From: Auanema rhodensis
Taxonomy: Eukaryota; Nematoda; Chromadorea; Rhabditida; Rhabditidae
Direction of reading: 5' to 3'
DNA: 64,000 bases
Assembly: GCA_964057225.1 (NCBI GenBank)
Contig: OZ059896.1
Location: 14,954,501-15,018,500, forward strand
Shown: positions 1-9,737 of the stretch, piece by piece
How the letters are laid out: each line of letters starts with the position of its first letter
Numbering within the stretch: the stretch's first letter is position 1
Translations under genes and position numbers: made by a program
Notes under the pieces: generated by a model
Database searches by the model: none
The model's input: the letters and a program-made list of their open reading frames with translations, nothing else
Told to the model about the DNA's origin: nothing

Positions 1-514
1 TAGTTTTATAAACGAACATAAAGAAAATAATGAAAATATGGTATGATAGGATGATTAAATAGTATGATAAGATGAAGATTGAGGTAATATGATAAGATGA
101 TTAAGATTGAGAGGTATAGAAGCAATATTCCTTTTTATTTCTTAATTCTAAATTAATTTTATAAAGAACTTAACTATTTTTGTTCAAAAAATGTGAAAAT
201 AAACTTATAATTCTTAGAAAAGTTAATTATTGAATTTGAATAATTTTCGTATATAGGATTTTGGATAGAGAGAATGATAAATGATATAAGTACTCTTATG
301 AATAATTGAAAATGATTTATGAGAATATAATGAATGGAAAACTGAGTTTTTGTAAAGAGTTTTTGGATATAATTTTTAATAGAAAAGTTTTAGAGTTTTT
401 AAGAAAATATTATAAGCTAACTTTAAGAGAGAGATAAGATTTTTAATTTAATTGAATAAGAGATGTAGACGGTAGCGCTTGAGTTCCTTTACGAGATCCT
501 GTCCAAAAGGAAGG

Positions 515-532
515 ATCTCGGCGGAACCTCCA
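515..532 (-). other. Primer binding site, tRNA-Gln
   Basis: The minus strand reads TGGAGGTTCCGCCGAGAT, i.e. TGG (pairs with CCA) plus 15 nt complementary to the 3' end of an animal-type tRNA-Gln, directly after the LTR end. The position and length fit a minus-strand primer site. Confidence 0.7.
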
Positions 533-949
533 CGTTCTATTTAGATCCTCAATGGTTCCAAGTTGAGATATCCAAACAGACTATGAGACGATGAGTATGA
601 TTTTAAATATAAGTGTGTAATGTAAGGTGAAATAAGAAACAAAAGATGAAATGTATAAAGGTTTATTGTTCGCATTATAATATAATTATACAAAGATTAA
701 AGCTAGAGTTAAGAAAGAGAATATAAAGAAGATAAAGAGAAAGTAAGATAATGAGATAATGAGATGCCTGAGTCTTGAGGACTCAGGTTTATATATCCAT
801 ACAACTCCTACTCAGTTTACACAAATTGTTACAAAGTTTATAAAAAGTGCATCTAGAATATTCTCAGAATTGCTTAAAAACTATCTGCATTAGTTTAATA
901 ATAGCAGCTGCCATGGTCAGCTGCTTTCCTTTGAGATATGTATGTAACA
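533..949 (-). repeat. 5' LTR, 417 bp
   Basis: On the minus strand it starts TGTTAC and ends AGAACG beside the primer site. It contains a TATA-like box (TATATAAA, 795-788) and, about 120 nt downstream, an AATAAA signal (667-662), the expected order for U3-R-U5. The outer boundary at 949 is inferred from where array sequence begins. Confidence 0.6.
767..787. other. Perfect hairpin in LTR
   Basis: CCTGAGTC (767-774) and GACTCAGG (780-787) form a perfect 8-bp stem with a 5-nt loop. It sits immediately downstream of the TATA-like box, so it would be at or near the 5' end of the element RNA. Confidence 0.6.
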
Positions 950-958
950 AAAAGAAAC

Positions 959-1041
959 TCCGTCGAGCCGGATTCGAACCAGCGACCTAAGGATATCTAC
1001 TCTTCTACAGTCCTCCGCTCTACCAACTGAGCTATCGACGG
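959..1041 (-). tRNA. tRNA-Tyr(GUA)
   Basis: Intron variant only (one A to T on the plus strand at the fifth intron base, shared with 2879). Outermost copy; the LTR at 949 lies 9 bp past its 3' end. Confidence 0.88.
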
Positions 1042-1118
1042 AACGAATCTGTTGTTTTCCGAAGTGATTGTCAATAACTACTATAATCTATATTGAAAAT
1101 CGGAAAAAGAGAAGAAAC

Positions 1119-1172
1119 TCCGTCGAGCCTAACTTCTACAATCCTCCGCTCTACCAACTGAGTTATCGACGG
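1119..1172 (-). pseudogene. Class B tRNA-Tyr, T arm deleted (model copy)
   Basis: Representative of 105 class B copies. It keeps the acceptor strands, D arm, box A and anticodon GUA, with C32 changed to U, but loses the T arm and box B plus most of the intron and 3' anticodon stem. Like many left-segment B copies it also has G10 changed to A. Without box B, TFIIIC recruitment should fail, so it is probably silent. The same double deletion in every copy means one founder was amplified. Confidence 0.85.
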
Positions 1173-1236
1173 AACGAATCTGTTCTTTTCAGAGGTTATT
1201 GTCAATAACTGCTATAATCAATATTTTAAATGGAAG

Positions 1237-1246
1237 AAAAAGAAAA
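1237..1246 (-). terminator. Pol III T-run terminator (model copy)
   Basis: Downstream of the gene at 1252-1334 the minus strand has a TTTT run beginning 6 nt past A73, then TTTTT. Equivalent T-runs follow nearly every class A copy. Confidence 0.8.
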
Positions 1247-1251
1247 GAAAC

Positions 1252-1334
1252 TCCGTCGAGCCGGATTCGAACCAGCGACCTAAGGATATCTACACTTCTA
1301 CAGTCCTCCGCTCTACCAACTGAGCTATCGACGG
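1252..1334 (-). tRNA. tRNA-Tyr(GUA), consensus model copy
   Basis: Decodes UAU/UAC tyrosine codons. Read 5' to 3' on the minus strand: acceptor CCGTCGA paired with TCGACGG (C1-G72, the eukaryotic TyrRS identity pair) and discriminator A73; D stem GCTC/GAGC with box A TAGCTCAGTTGG; anticodon stem GAGGA/TCCTT with loop CTGTAGA (GUA); T stem GCTGG/CCGGC, loop TTCGAAT, box B GGTTCGAATCC, a perfect match to consensus. A 10-nt intron (AAGTGTAGAT) lies between positions 37 and 38, the canonical eukaryotic site. The mature body is 73 nt; CCA is not encoded. The start was set by acceptor pairing. In the other full-length entries 'consensus body' means the same 83-nt sequence. Confidence 0.95.
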
Positions 1335-1356
1335 AACGAATCTGTTGTTTTCAGAG

Positions 1357-1371
1357 GTTATTGTCAATAAC
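1357..1371. promoter_or_regulatory. Spacer palindrome upstream of tRNA (model)
   Basis: GTTATTG-T-CAATAAC is a perfect 7-bp inverted repeat around one base, lying 23 to 37 bp upstream of the mature tRNA 5' end in S1 and S3 spacers. S2 keeps it with one mismatch. The position overlaps where TFIIIB normally sits, so it may be an upstream Pol III element; this is inference. Confidence 0.4.
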
Positions 1372-1372
1372 T

Positions 1373-1422
1373 GATATCTACACTTCTACAGTCCTCCGCT
1401 CTACCAACCGAGCTATCGACGG
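1373..1422 (-). pseudogene. Class C tRNA-Tyr 5' half (model copy)
   Basis: Representative of 55 class C copies. It holds the 5' acceptor strand, D arm with box A, anticodon GUA and the intron, then ends abruptly at spacer sequence a few bases into the 3' anticodon stem. A14 is G, which breaks the U8-A14 pair and alters box A. No box B, so not expected to be transcribed alone. Confidence 0.85.
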
Positions 1423-1499
1423 AACGAATCTGTTGTTTTCCAAAGTGATTGTCAATAACTACTATAATCTATATTGAAAATCGAAAAAAGAAAAGAAAC

Positions 1500-1582
1500 T
1501 CCGTCGAGCCGGATTCGAACCAGCGACCTAAGGATATCTACACTTCTACAGTCCTCCGCTCTACCAACTGAGCTATCCACGG
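1500..1582 (-). tRNA. tRNA-Tyr(GUA)
   Basis: C5 to G, giving a G5-G68 mismatch in the acceptor stem; preceded by S2. Confidence 0.7.
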
Positions 1583-1792
1583 AACGAATCTGTTGTTTTC
1601 CGAAGTGATTGTCAATAACTACTATAATCTATATTGAAAATCGAAAAAAGAAAAGAAACTCCGTCGAGCCTAACTTCTACAATCCTCCGCTCTACCAACT
1701 GAGTTATCGACGGAACGAATCTGTTCTTTTCAGAGGTTATTGTCAATAACTGCTATAATCAATATTTTAAATGGGAGAAAAAGAAAAGAAAC

Positions 1793-1875
1793 TCCGTCGA
1801 GCCGGATTCGAACCAGCGACCTAAGGATATCTACACTTCTACAGTCCTCCGCTCTACCAACTGAGCTATCGACGG
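1793..1875 (-). tRNA. tRNA-Tyr(GUA)
   Basis: Consensus body. Confidence 0.9.
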
Positions 1876-2173
1876 AACGAATCTGTTGTTTTCAGAGCTT
1901 ATTGTCAATAACTGATATCTACACTTCTACAGTCCTCCGCTCTACCAACCGAGCTATCGACGGAACGAATCTGTTGTTTTCCAAAGTGATTGTCAATAAC
2001 TACTATAATCTATATTGAAAATCGAAAAAAGAAAAGAAACTCCGTCGAGCCTAACTTCTACAATCCTCCGCTCTACCAACTGAGCTATCGACGGAACGAA
2101 GCTGTTGTTTTCAGAGGTTATTGTCAATAACTGCTATAATCAATATTTTAAATGGAAGAAAAAGAAAAGAAAC

Positions 2174-2256
2174 TCCGTCGAGCCGGATTCGAACCAGCGA
2201 CCTAAGGATATCTACACTTCTACAGTCCTCCGCTCTACCAACTGAGCTATCGACGG
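2174..2256 (-). tRNA. tRNA-Tyr(GUA)
   Basis: Consensus body. Confidence 0.9.
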
Positions 2257-2335
2257 AACGAATCTGTTGTTTTCAGAGGTTATTGTCAATAACTGCTATA
2301 ATCAATATTTTAAATGAAAGAAAAAGAAAAGAAAC

Positions 2336-2418
2336 TCCGTCGAGCCGGATTCGAACCAGCGACCTAAGGATATCTACACTTCTACAGTCCTCCGCTCTAC
2401 CAACTGAGCTATCGACGG
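2336..2418 (-). tRNA. tRNA-Tyr(GUA)
   Basis: Consensus body. Confidence 0.9.
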
Positions 2419-2716
2419 AACGAATCTGTTGTTTTCAGAGGTTATTGTCAATAACTGATATCTACACTTCTACAGTCCTCCGCTCTACCAACCGAGCTAT
2501 CGACGGAACGAATCTGTTGTTTTCCAAAGTGATTGTCAATAACTACTATAATCTATATTGAAAATCGAAAAAAGAAAAGAAACTCCGTCGAGCCTAACTT
2601 CTACAATCCTCCGCTCTACCAACGGAGCTATCGACGGAACGAATCTGTTCTTTTCAGAGGTTATTGTCAATAACTGCTATAATCAATATTTTAAATGGAA
2701 GAAAAAGAAAAGAAAC

Positions 2717-2799
2717 TCCGTCGAGCCGGATTCGAACCAGCGACCTAAGGATATCTACACTTCTACAGTCCTCCGCTCTACCAACTGAGCTATCGACGG
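2717..2799 (-). tRNA. tRNA-Tyr(GUA)
   Basis: Consensus body. Confidence 0.9.
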
Positions 2800-2878
2800 A
2801 ACGAATCTGTTGTTTTCAGAGCTTATTGTCAATAACTGCTATAATCAATATTTTAAATGAAAGAAAAAGAAAAGAAAC

Positions 2879-2961
2879 TCCGTCGAGCCGGATTCGAACC
2901 AGCGACCTAAGGATATCTACTCTTCTACAGTCCTCCGCTCTACCAACTGAGCTATCGACGG
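2879..2961 (-). tRNA. tRNA-Tyr(GUA)
   Basis: Intron variant as in 959. Confidence 0.88.
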
Positions 2962-3171
2962 AACGAATCTGTTGTTTTCCGAAGTGATTGTCAATAACTA
3001 CTATAATTTATATTGAAAATCGGAAAAAGAGAAGAAACTCCGTCGAGCCTAACTTCTACAATCCTCCGCTCTACCAACTGAGTTATCGACGGAACGAATC
3101 TGTTCTTTTCAGAGGTTATTGTAAATAACTGCTATAATCAATATTTTAAATGGAAGAAAAAGAAAAGAAAC

Positions 3172-3254
3172 TCCGTCGAGCCGGATTCGAACCAGCGACC
3201 TAAGGATATCTACACTTCTACAGTCCTCCGCTCTACCAACTGAGCTATCGACGG
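3172..3254 (-). tRNA. tRNA-Tyr(GUA)
   Basis: Consensus body. Confidence 0.9.
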
Positions 3255-3464
3255 AACGAATCTGTTGTTTTCCAAAGTGATTGTCAATAACTACTATAAT
3301 CTATATTGAAAATCGAAAAAAGAGAAGAAACTCCGTCGAGCCTAACTTCTACAATCCTCCGCTCTACCAACTGAGTTATCGACGGAACGAATCTGTTCTT
3401 TTCAGAGGTTATTGTCAATAACTGCTATAATCAATATTTTAAATGGGAGAAAAAGAAAAGAAAC

Positions 3465-3547
3465 TCCGTCGAGCCGGATTCGAACCAGCGACCTAAGGAT
3501 ATCTACACTTCTACAGTCCTCCGCTCTACCAACTGAGCTATCGACGG
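3465..3547 (-). tRNA. tRNA-Tyr(GUA)
   Basis: Consensus body. Confidence 0.9.
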
Positions 3548-3845
3548 AACGAATCTGTTGTTTTCAGAGCTTATTGTCAATAACTGATATCTACACTTCT
3601 ACAGTCCTCCGCTCTACCAACCGAGCTATCGACGGAACGAATCTGTTGTTTTCCAAAGTGATTGTCAATAACTACTATAATCTATATTGAAAATCGAAAA
3701 AAGAAAAGAAACTCCGTCGAGCCTAACTTCTACAATCCTCCGCTCTACCAACTGAGCTATCGACGGAACGAAGCTGTTGTTTTCAGAGGTTATTGTCAAT
3801 AACTGCTATAATCAATATTTTAAATGGAAGAAAAAGAAAAGAAAC

Positions 3846-3928
3846 TCCGTCGAGCCGGATTCGAACCAGCGACCTAAGGATATCTACACTTCTACAGTCC
3901 TCCGCTCTACCAACTGAGCTATCGACGG
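3846..3928 (-). tRNA. tRNA-Tyr(GUA)
   Basis: Consensus body. Confidence 0.9.
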
Positions 3929-4007
3929 AACGAATCTGTTGTTTTCAGAGGTTATTGTCAATAACTGCTATAATCAATATTTTAAATGAAAGAAAAAGAA
4001 AAGAAAC

Positions 4008-4090
4008 TCCGTCGAGCCGGATTCGAACCAGCGACCTAAGGATATCTACACTTCTACAGTCCTCCGCTCTACCAACTGAGCTATCGACGG
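4008..4090 (-). tRNA. tRNA-Tyr(GUA)
   Basis: Consensus body. Confidence 0.9.
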
Positions 4091-4388
4091 AACGAATCTG
4101 TTGTTTTCAGAGGTTATTGTCAATAACTGATATCTACACTTCTACAGTCCTCCGCTCTACCAACCGACCTATCGACGGAACGAATCTGTTGTTTTCCAAA
4201 GTGATTGTCAATAACTACTATAATCTATATTGAAAATCGAAAAAAGAGAAGAAACTCCGTCGAGCCTAACTTCTACAATCCTCCGCTCTACCAACTGAGT
4301 TATCGACGGAACGAATCTGTTCTTTTCAGAGGTTATTGTCAATAACTGCTATAATCAATATTTTAAATGGGAGAAAAAGAAAAGAAAC

Positions 4389-4471
4389 TCCGTCGAGCCG
4401 GATTCGAACCAGCGACCTAAGGATATCTACACTTCTACAGTCCTCCGCTCTACCAACCGAGCTATCGACGG
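4389..4471 (-). tRNA. tRNA-Tyr(GUA)
   Basis: A14G and S2 upstream: 5' half matches class C, 3' half class A (probable recombinant). Confidence 0.72.
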
Positions 4472-4681
4472 AACGAATCTGTTGTTTTCCAAAGTGATTG
4501 TCAATAACTACTATAATCTATATTGAAAATCGAAAAAAGAGAAGAACCTCCGTCGAGCCTAACTTCTACAATCCTCCGCTCTACCAACTGAGTTATCGAC
4601 GGAACGAATCTGTTCTTTTCAGAGGTTATTGTCAATAACTGCTATAATCAATATTTTAAATGGGAGAAAAAGAAAAGAAAC

Positions 4682-4764
4682 TCCGTCGAGCCGGATTCGA
4701 ACCAGCGACCTAAGGATATCTACACTTCTACAGTCCTCCGCTCTACCAACCGAGCTATCGACGG
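4682..4764 (-). tRNA. tRNA-Tyr(GUA)
   Basis: A14G, class A/C recombinant type. Confidence 0.72.
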
Positions 4765-4974
4765 AACGAATCTGTTGTTTTCCAAAGTGATTGTCAATAA
4801 CTACTATAATCTATATTGAAAATCGAAAAAAGAAAAGAAACTCCGTCGAGCCTAACTTCTACAATCCTCCGCTCTACCAACTGAGCTATCGACGGAACGA
4901 AGCTGTTGTTTTCAGAGGTTATTGTCAATAACTGCTATAATCAATATTTTAAATGGAAGAAAAAGAAAAGAAAC

Positions 4975-5057
4975 TCCGTCGAGCCGGATTCGAACCAGCG
5001 ACCTAAGGATATCTACACTTCTACAGTCCTCCGCTCTACCAACTGAGCTATCGACGG
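4975..5057 (-). tRNA. tRNA-Tyr(GUA)
   Basis: Consensus body. Confidence 0.9.
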
Positions 5058-5136
5058 AACGAATCTGTTGTTTTCAGAGGTTATTGTCAATAACTGCTAT
5101 AATCAATATTTTAAATGAAAGAAAAAGAAAAGAAAC

Positions 5137-5219
5137 TCCGTCGAGCCGGATTCGAACCAGCGACCTAAGGATATCTACACTTCTACAGTCCTCCGCTCTA
5201 CCAACTGAGCTATCGACGG
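5137..5219 (-). tRNA. tRNA-Tyr(GUA)
   Basis: Consensus body. Confidence 0.9.
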
Positions 5220-5517
5220 AACGAATCTGTTGTTTTCAGAGGTTATTGTCAATAACTGATATCTACACTTCTACAGTCCTCCGCTCTACCAACCGAGCTA
5301 TCGACGGAACGAATCTGTTGTTTTCCAAAGTGATTGTCAATAACTACTATAATCTATATTGAAAATCGAAAAAAGAGAAGAAACTCCGTCGAGCCTAACT
5401 TCTACAATCCTCCGCTCTACCAACTGAGTTATCGACGGAACGAATCTGTTCTTTTCAGAGGTTATTGTCAATAACTGCTATAATCAATATTTTAAATGGG
5501 AGAAAAAGAAAAGAAAC

Positions 5518-5600
5518 TCCGTCGAGCCGGATTCGAACCAGCGACCTAAGGATATCTACACTTCTACAGTCCTCCGCTCTACCAACCGAGCTATCGACGG
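5518..5600 (-). tRNA. tRNA-Tyr(GUA)
   Basis: A14G, class A/C recombinant type. Confidence 0.72.
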
Positions 5601-6029
5601 AACGAATCTGTTGTTTTCCAAAGTGATTGTCAATAACTACTATAATCTATATTGAAAATCGAAAAAAGAGAAGAACCTCCGTCGAGCCTAACTTCTACAA
5701 TCCTCCGCTCTACCAACTGAGTTATCGACGGAACGAATCTGTTCTTTTCAGAGGTTATTGTCAATAACTGATATCTACACTTCTACAGTCCTCCGCTCTA
5801 CCAACCGAGCTATCGACGGAACGAATCTGTTGTTTTCCAAAGTGATTGTCAATAACTACTATAATCTATATTGAAAATCGAAAAAAGAGAAGAAACTCCG
5901 TCGAGCCTAACTTCTACAATCCTCCGCTCTACCAACTGAGTTATCGACGGAACGAATCTGTTGTTTTCAGAGGTTATTGTCAATAACTGCTATAATCAAT
6001 ATTTTAAATGAAAGAAAAAGAAAAGAAAC

Positions 6030-6112
6030 TCCGTCGAGCCGGATTCGAACCAGCGACCTAAGGATATCTACACTTCTACAGTCCTCCGCTCTACCAACTG
6101 AGCTATCGACGG
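6030..6112 (-). tRNA. tRNA-Tyr(GUA)
   Basis: Consensus body; upstream spacer is an S2/S1 hybrid. Confidence 0.9.
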
Positions 6113-6191
6113 AACGAATCTGTTGTTTTCCAAAGTGATTGTCAATAACTGCTATAATCAATATTTTAAATGAAAGAAAAAGAAAAGAAAC

Positions 6192-6274
6192 TCCGTCGAG
6201 CCGGATTCGAACCAGCGACCTAAGGATATCTACACTTCTACAGTCCTCCGCTCTACCAACTGAGCTATCGACGG
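6192..6274 (-). tRNA. tRNA-Tyr(GUA)
   Basis: Consensus body; upstream spacer is an S2/S1 hybrid. Confidence 0.9.
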
Positions 6275-6353
6275 AACGAATCTGTTGTTTTCCAAAGTGA
6301 TTGTCAATAACTGCTATAATCAATATTTTAAATGAAAGAAAAAGAAAAGAAAC

Positions 6354-6436
6354 TCCGTCGAGCCGGATTCGAACCAGCGACCTAAGGATATCTACACTTC
6401 TACAGTCCTCCGCTCTACCAACTGAGCTATCGACGG
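6354..6436 (-). tRNA. tRNA-Tyr(GUA)
   Basis: Consensus body. Confidence 0.9.
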
Positions 6437-6734
6437 AACGAATCTGTTGTTTTCAGAGGTTATTGTCAATAACTGATATCTACACTTCTACAGTCCTCCG
6501 CTCTACCAACCGAGCTATCGACGGAACGAATCTGTTGTTTTCCAAAGTGATTGTCAATAACTACTATAATCTATATTGAAAATCGAAAAAAGAGAAGAAC
6601 CTCCGTCGAGCCTAACTTCTACAATCCTCCGCTCTACCAACTGAGTTATCGACGGAACGAATCTGTTCTTTTCAGAGGTTATTGTCAATAACTGCTATAA
6701 TCAATATTTTAAATGGAAGAAAAAGAAAAGAAAC

Positions 6735-6817
6735 TCCGTCGAGCCGGATTCGAACCAGCGACCTAAGGATATCTACACTTCTACAGTCCTCCGCTCTACC
6801 AACTGAGCTATCGACGG
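6735..6817 (-). tRNA. tRNA-Tyr(GUA)
   Basis: Consensus body; spacer variant shared with 14321. Confidence 0.9.
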
Positions 6818-7115
6818 AACGAATCTGTTGTTTTCGGAGGTTATTGTCAATAACTGATATCTACACTTCTACTGTCCTCCGCTCTACCAACCGAGCTATC
6901 GACGGAACGAATCTGTTGTTTTCCAAAGTGATTGTCAATAACTACTATAATCTATATTGAAAATCGAAAAAAGAAAAGAAACTCCGTCGAGCCTAACTTC
7001 TACAATCCTCCGCTCTACCAACTGAGCTATCGACGGAACGAAGCTGTTGTTTTCAGAGGTTATTGTCAATAACTGCTATAATCATTATTTTAAATGGAAG
7101 AAAAAGAAAAGAAAC

Positions 7116-7198
7116 TCCGTCGAGCCGGATTCGAACCAGCGACCTAAGGATATCTACACTTCTACAGTCCTCCGCTCTACCAACTGAGCTATCAACGG
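7116..7198 (-). tRNA. tRNA-Tyr(GUA)
   Basis: C5T (U5-G68 wobble), shared with 14702. Confidence 0.83.
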
Positions 7199-7277
7199 AA
7201 CGAATCTGTTGTTTTCAGAGGTTATTGTCAATAACTGCTATAATCAATTTTTTAAATGAAAGAAAAAGAAAAGAAAC

Positions 7278-7360
7278 TCCGTCGAGCCGGATTCGAACCA
7301 GCGACCTAAGGATATCTACACTTCTACAGTCCTCCGCTCTACCAACTGAGCTATCGACGG
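7278..7360 (-). tRNA. tRNA-Tyr(GUA)
   Basis: Consensus body. Confidence 0.9.
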
Positions 7361-7439
7361 AACGAATCTGTTGTTTTCCGAAGTGATTGTCAATAACTGC
7401 TATAATCAATATTTTAAATGGGAGAAAAAGAAAAGAAAC

Positions 7440-7522
7440 TCCGTCGAGCCGGATTCGAACCAGCGACCTAAGGATATCTACACTTCTACAGTCCTCCGCT
7501 CTACCAACTGAGCTATCGACGG
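7440..7522 (-). tRNA. tRNA-Tyr(GUA)
   Basis: Consensus body. Confidence 0.9.
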
Positions 7523-7820
7523 AACGAATCTGTTGTTTTCAGAGGTTATTGTCAATAACTGATATCTACACTTCTACAGTCCTCCGCTCTACCAACCGAG
7601 CTATCGACGGAACGAATCTGTTGTTTTCCAAAGTGATTGTCAATAACTACTATAATCTATATTGAAAATCGAAAAAAGAAAAGAAACTCCGTCGAGCCTA
7701 ACTTCTACAATCCTCCGCTCTACCAACTGAGCTATCGACGGAACGAAGCTGTTGTTTTCAGAGGTTATTGTCAATAACTGCTATAATCAATATTTTAAAT
7801 GGAACAAAAAGAAAAGAAAC

Positions 7821-7903
7821 TCCGTCGAGCCGGATTCGAACCAGCGACCTAAGGATATCTACACTTCTACAGTCCTCCGCTCTACCAACTGAGCTATCGG
7901 CGG
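7821..7903 (-). tRNA. tRNA-Tyr(GUA)
   Basis: T4C (C4-A69 mismatch), shared with 9200. Confidence 0.75.
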
Positions 7904-7982
7904 AACGAATCTGTTGTTTTCAGAGGTTATTGTCAATAACTGCTATAATCAATATTTTAAATGAAAGAAAAAGAAAAGAAAC

Positions 7983-8065
7983 TCCGTCGAGCCGGATTCG
8001 AACCAGCGACCTAAGGATATCTACACTTCTACAGTCCTCCGCTCTACCAACTGAGCTATCGACGG
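7983..8065 (-). tRNA. tRNA-Tyr(GUA)
   Basis: Consensus body. Confidence 0.9.
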
Positions 8066-8275
8066 AACGAATCTGTTGTTTTCAGAGGTTATTGTCAATA
8101 ACTACTATAATCTATATTGAAAATCGGAAAAAGAGAAGAAACTCCGTCGAGCCTAACTTCTACAATCCTCCGCTCTACCAACTGAGTTATCGACGGAACG
8201 AATCTGTTCTTTTCAGAGGTTATTGTCAATAACTGCTATAATCAATATTTTAAATGGAAGAAAAAGAAAAGAAAC

Positions 8276-8358
8276 TCCGTCGAGCCGGATTCGAACCAGC
8301 GACCTAAGGATATCTACACTTCTACAGTCCTCCGCTCTACCAACTGAGCTATCGACGG
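8276..8358 (-). tRNA. tRNA-Tyr(GUA)
   Basis: Consensus body. Confidence 0.9.
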
Positions 8359-8523
8359 AACGAATCTGTTGTTTTCAGAGGTTATTGTCAATAACTGATA
8401 TCTACACTTCTACAGTCCTCCGCTCTACCAACCGAGCTATCGACGGAACGAATCTGTTGTTTTCCAAAGTGATTGTCAATAACTACTATAATCTATATTG
8501 AAAATCGAAAAAAGAAAAGAAAC

Positions 8524-8577
8524 TCCGTCGAGCCTAACTTCTACAATCCTCCGCTCTACCAACTGAGCTATCAACGG
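8524..8577 (-). pseudogene. Hybrid class B copy at duplication junction
   Basis: The body is class B, but its 5' acceptor strand carries the C5T variant otherwise seen in the full gene at 7116, and it is followed by S1 as there. It marks the join of two 1379-bp tandem blocks (about 7198-8576 and 8577-9955), so the crossover lay inside the shared tRNA 5' sequence. Confidence 0.75.
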
Positions 8578-8656
8578 AACGAATCTGTTGTTTTCAGAGG
8601 TTATTGTCAATAACTGCTATAATCAATTTTTTAAATGAAAGAAAAAGAAAAGAAAC

Positions 8657-8739
8657 TCCGTCGAGCCGGATTCGAACCAGCGACCTAAGGATATCTACAC
8701 TTCTACAGTCCTCCGCTCTACCAACTGAGCTATCGACGG
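8657..8739 (-). tRNA. tRNA-Tyr(GUA)
   Basis: Consensus body. Confidence 0.9.
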
Positions 8740-8818
8740 AACGAATCTGTTGTTTTCCGAAGTGATTGTCAATAACTGCTATAATCAATATTTTAAATGG
8801 GAGAAAAAGAAAAGAAAC

Positions 8819-8901
8819 TCCGTCGAGCCGGATTCGAACCAGCGACCTAAGGATATCTACACTTCTACAGTCCTCCGCTCTACCAACTGAGCTATCGACG
8901 G
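8819..8901 (-). tRNA. tRNA-Tyr(GUA)
   Basis: Consensus body. Confidence 0.9.
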
Positions 8902-9199
8902 AACGAATCTGTTGTTTTCAGAGGTTATTGTCAATAACTGATATCTACACTTCTACAGTCCTCCGCTCTACCAACCGAGCTATCGACGGAACGAATCTGT
9001 TGTTTTCCAAAGTGATTGTCAATAACTACTATAATCTATATTGAAAATCGAAAAAAGAAAAGAAACTCCGTCGAGCCTAACTTCTACAATCCTCCGCTCT
9101 ACCAACTGAGCTATCGACGGAACGAAGCTGTTGTTTTCAGAGGTTATTGTCAATAACTGCTATAATCAATATTTTAAATGGAACAAAAAGAAAAGAAAC

Positions 9200-9282
9200 T
9201 CCGTCGAGCCGGATTCGAACCAGCGACCTAAGGATATCTACACTTCTACAGTCCTCCGCTCTACCAACTGAGCTATCGGCGG
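9200..9282 (-). tRNA. tRNA-Tyr(GUA)
   Basis: T4C, the 1379-bp duplicate of 7821. Confidence 0.75.
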
Positions 9283-9361
9283 AACGAATCTGTTGTTTTC
9301 AGAGGTTATTGTCAATAACTGCTATAATCAATATTTTAAATGAAAGAAAAAGAAAAGAAAC

Positions 9362-9444
9362 TCCGTCGAGCCGGATTCGAACCAGCGACCTAAGGATATC
9401 TACACTTCTACAGTCCTCCGCTCTACCAACTGAGCTATCGACGG
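9362..9444 (-). tRNA. tRNA-Tyr(GUA)
   Basis: Consensus body. Confidence 0.9.
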
Positions 9445-9654
9445 AACGAATCTGTTGTTTTCAGAGGTTATTGTCAATAACTACTATAATCTATATTGAA
9501 AATCGGAAAAAGAGAAGAAACTCCGTCGAGCCTAACTTCTACAATCCTCCGCTCTACCAACTGAGTTATCGACGGAACGAATCTGTTCTTTTCAGAGGTT
9601 ATTGTCAATAACTGCTATAATCAATATTTTAAATGGAAGAAAAAGAAAAGAAAC

Positions 9655-9737
9655 TCCGTCGAGCCGGATTCGAACCAGCGACCTAAGGATATCTACACTT
9701 CTACAGTCCTCCGCTCTACCAACTGAGCTATCGACGG
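9655..9737 (-). tRNA. tRNA-Tyr(GUA)
   Basis: Consensus body. Confidence 0.9.

Larger units (their letters stand above)
1..949 (-). mobile_element. LTR retroelement, 5' end (partial)
   Basis: Read on the minus strand, an LTR (949 to 533) is followed by a tRNA-Gln-type primer binding site (532 to 515) and then internal sequence that runs off the left edge. The internal part (514-1) is AT-rich and I see no gag or pol reading frame; it looks like a 5' leader. The element abuts the tRNA array, ending 9 bp from the 3' end of the first tRNA gene. Its LTR termini (start TGTTAC, end GAACG) and primer resemble those of the two elements at 26180 and 56185, but the rest is not obviously similar. The other LTR, and so a target-site duplication, lies outside the window. 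Confidence 0.65.

Noticed and set aside
1-514. Possible gene in the left edge
   Set aside because: AT-rich, stops in all frames, no motif; explained as LTR-element leader.
5967-6323. Minus-strand frames with a 54-residue repeat
   Set aside because: These read through the tRNA genes themselves in sense orientation; same periodicity artefact.
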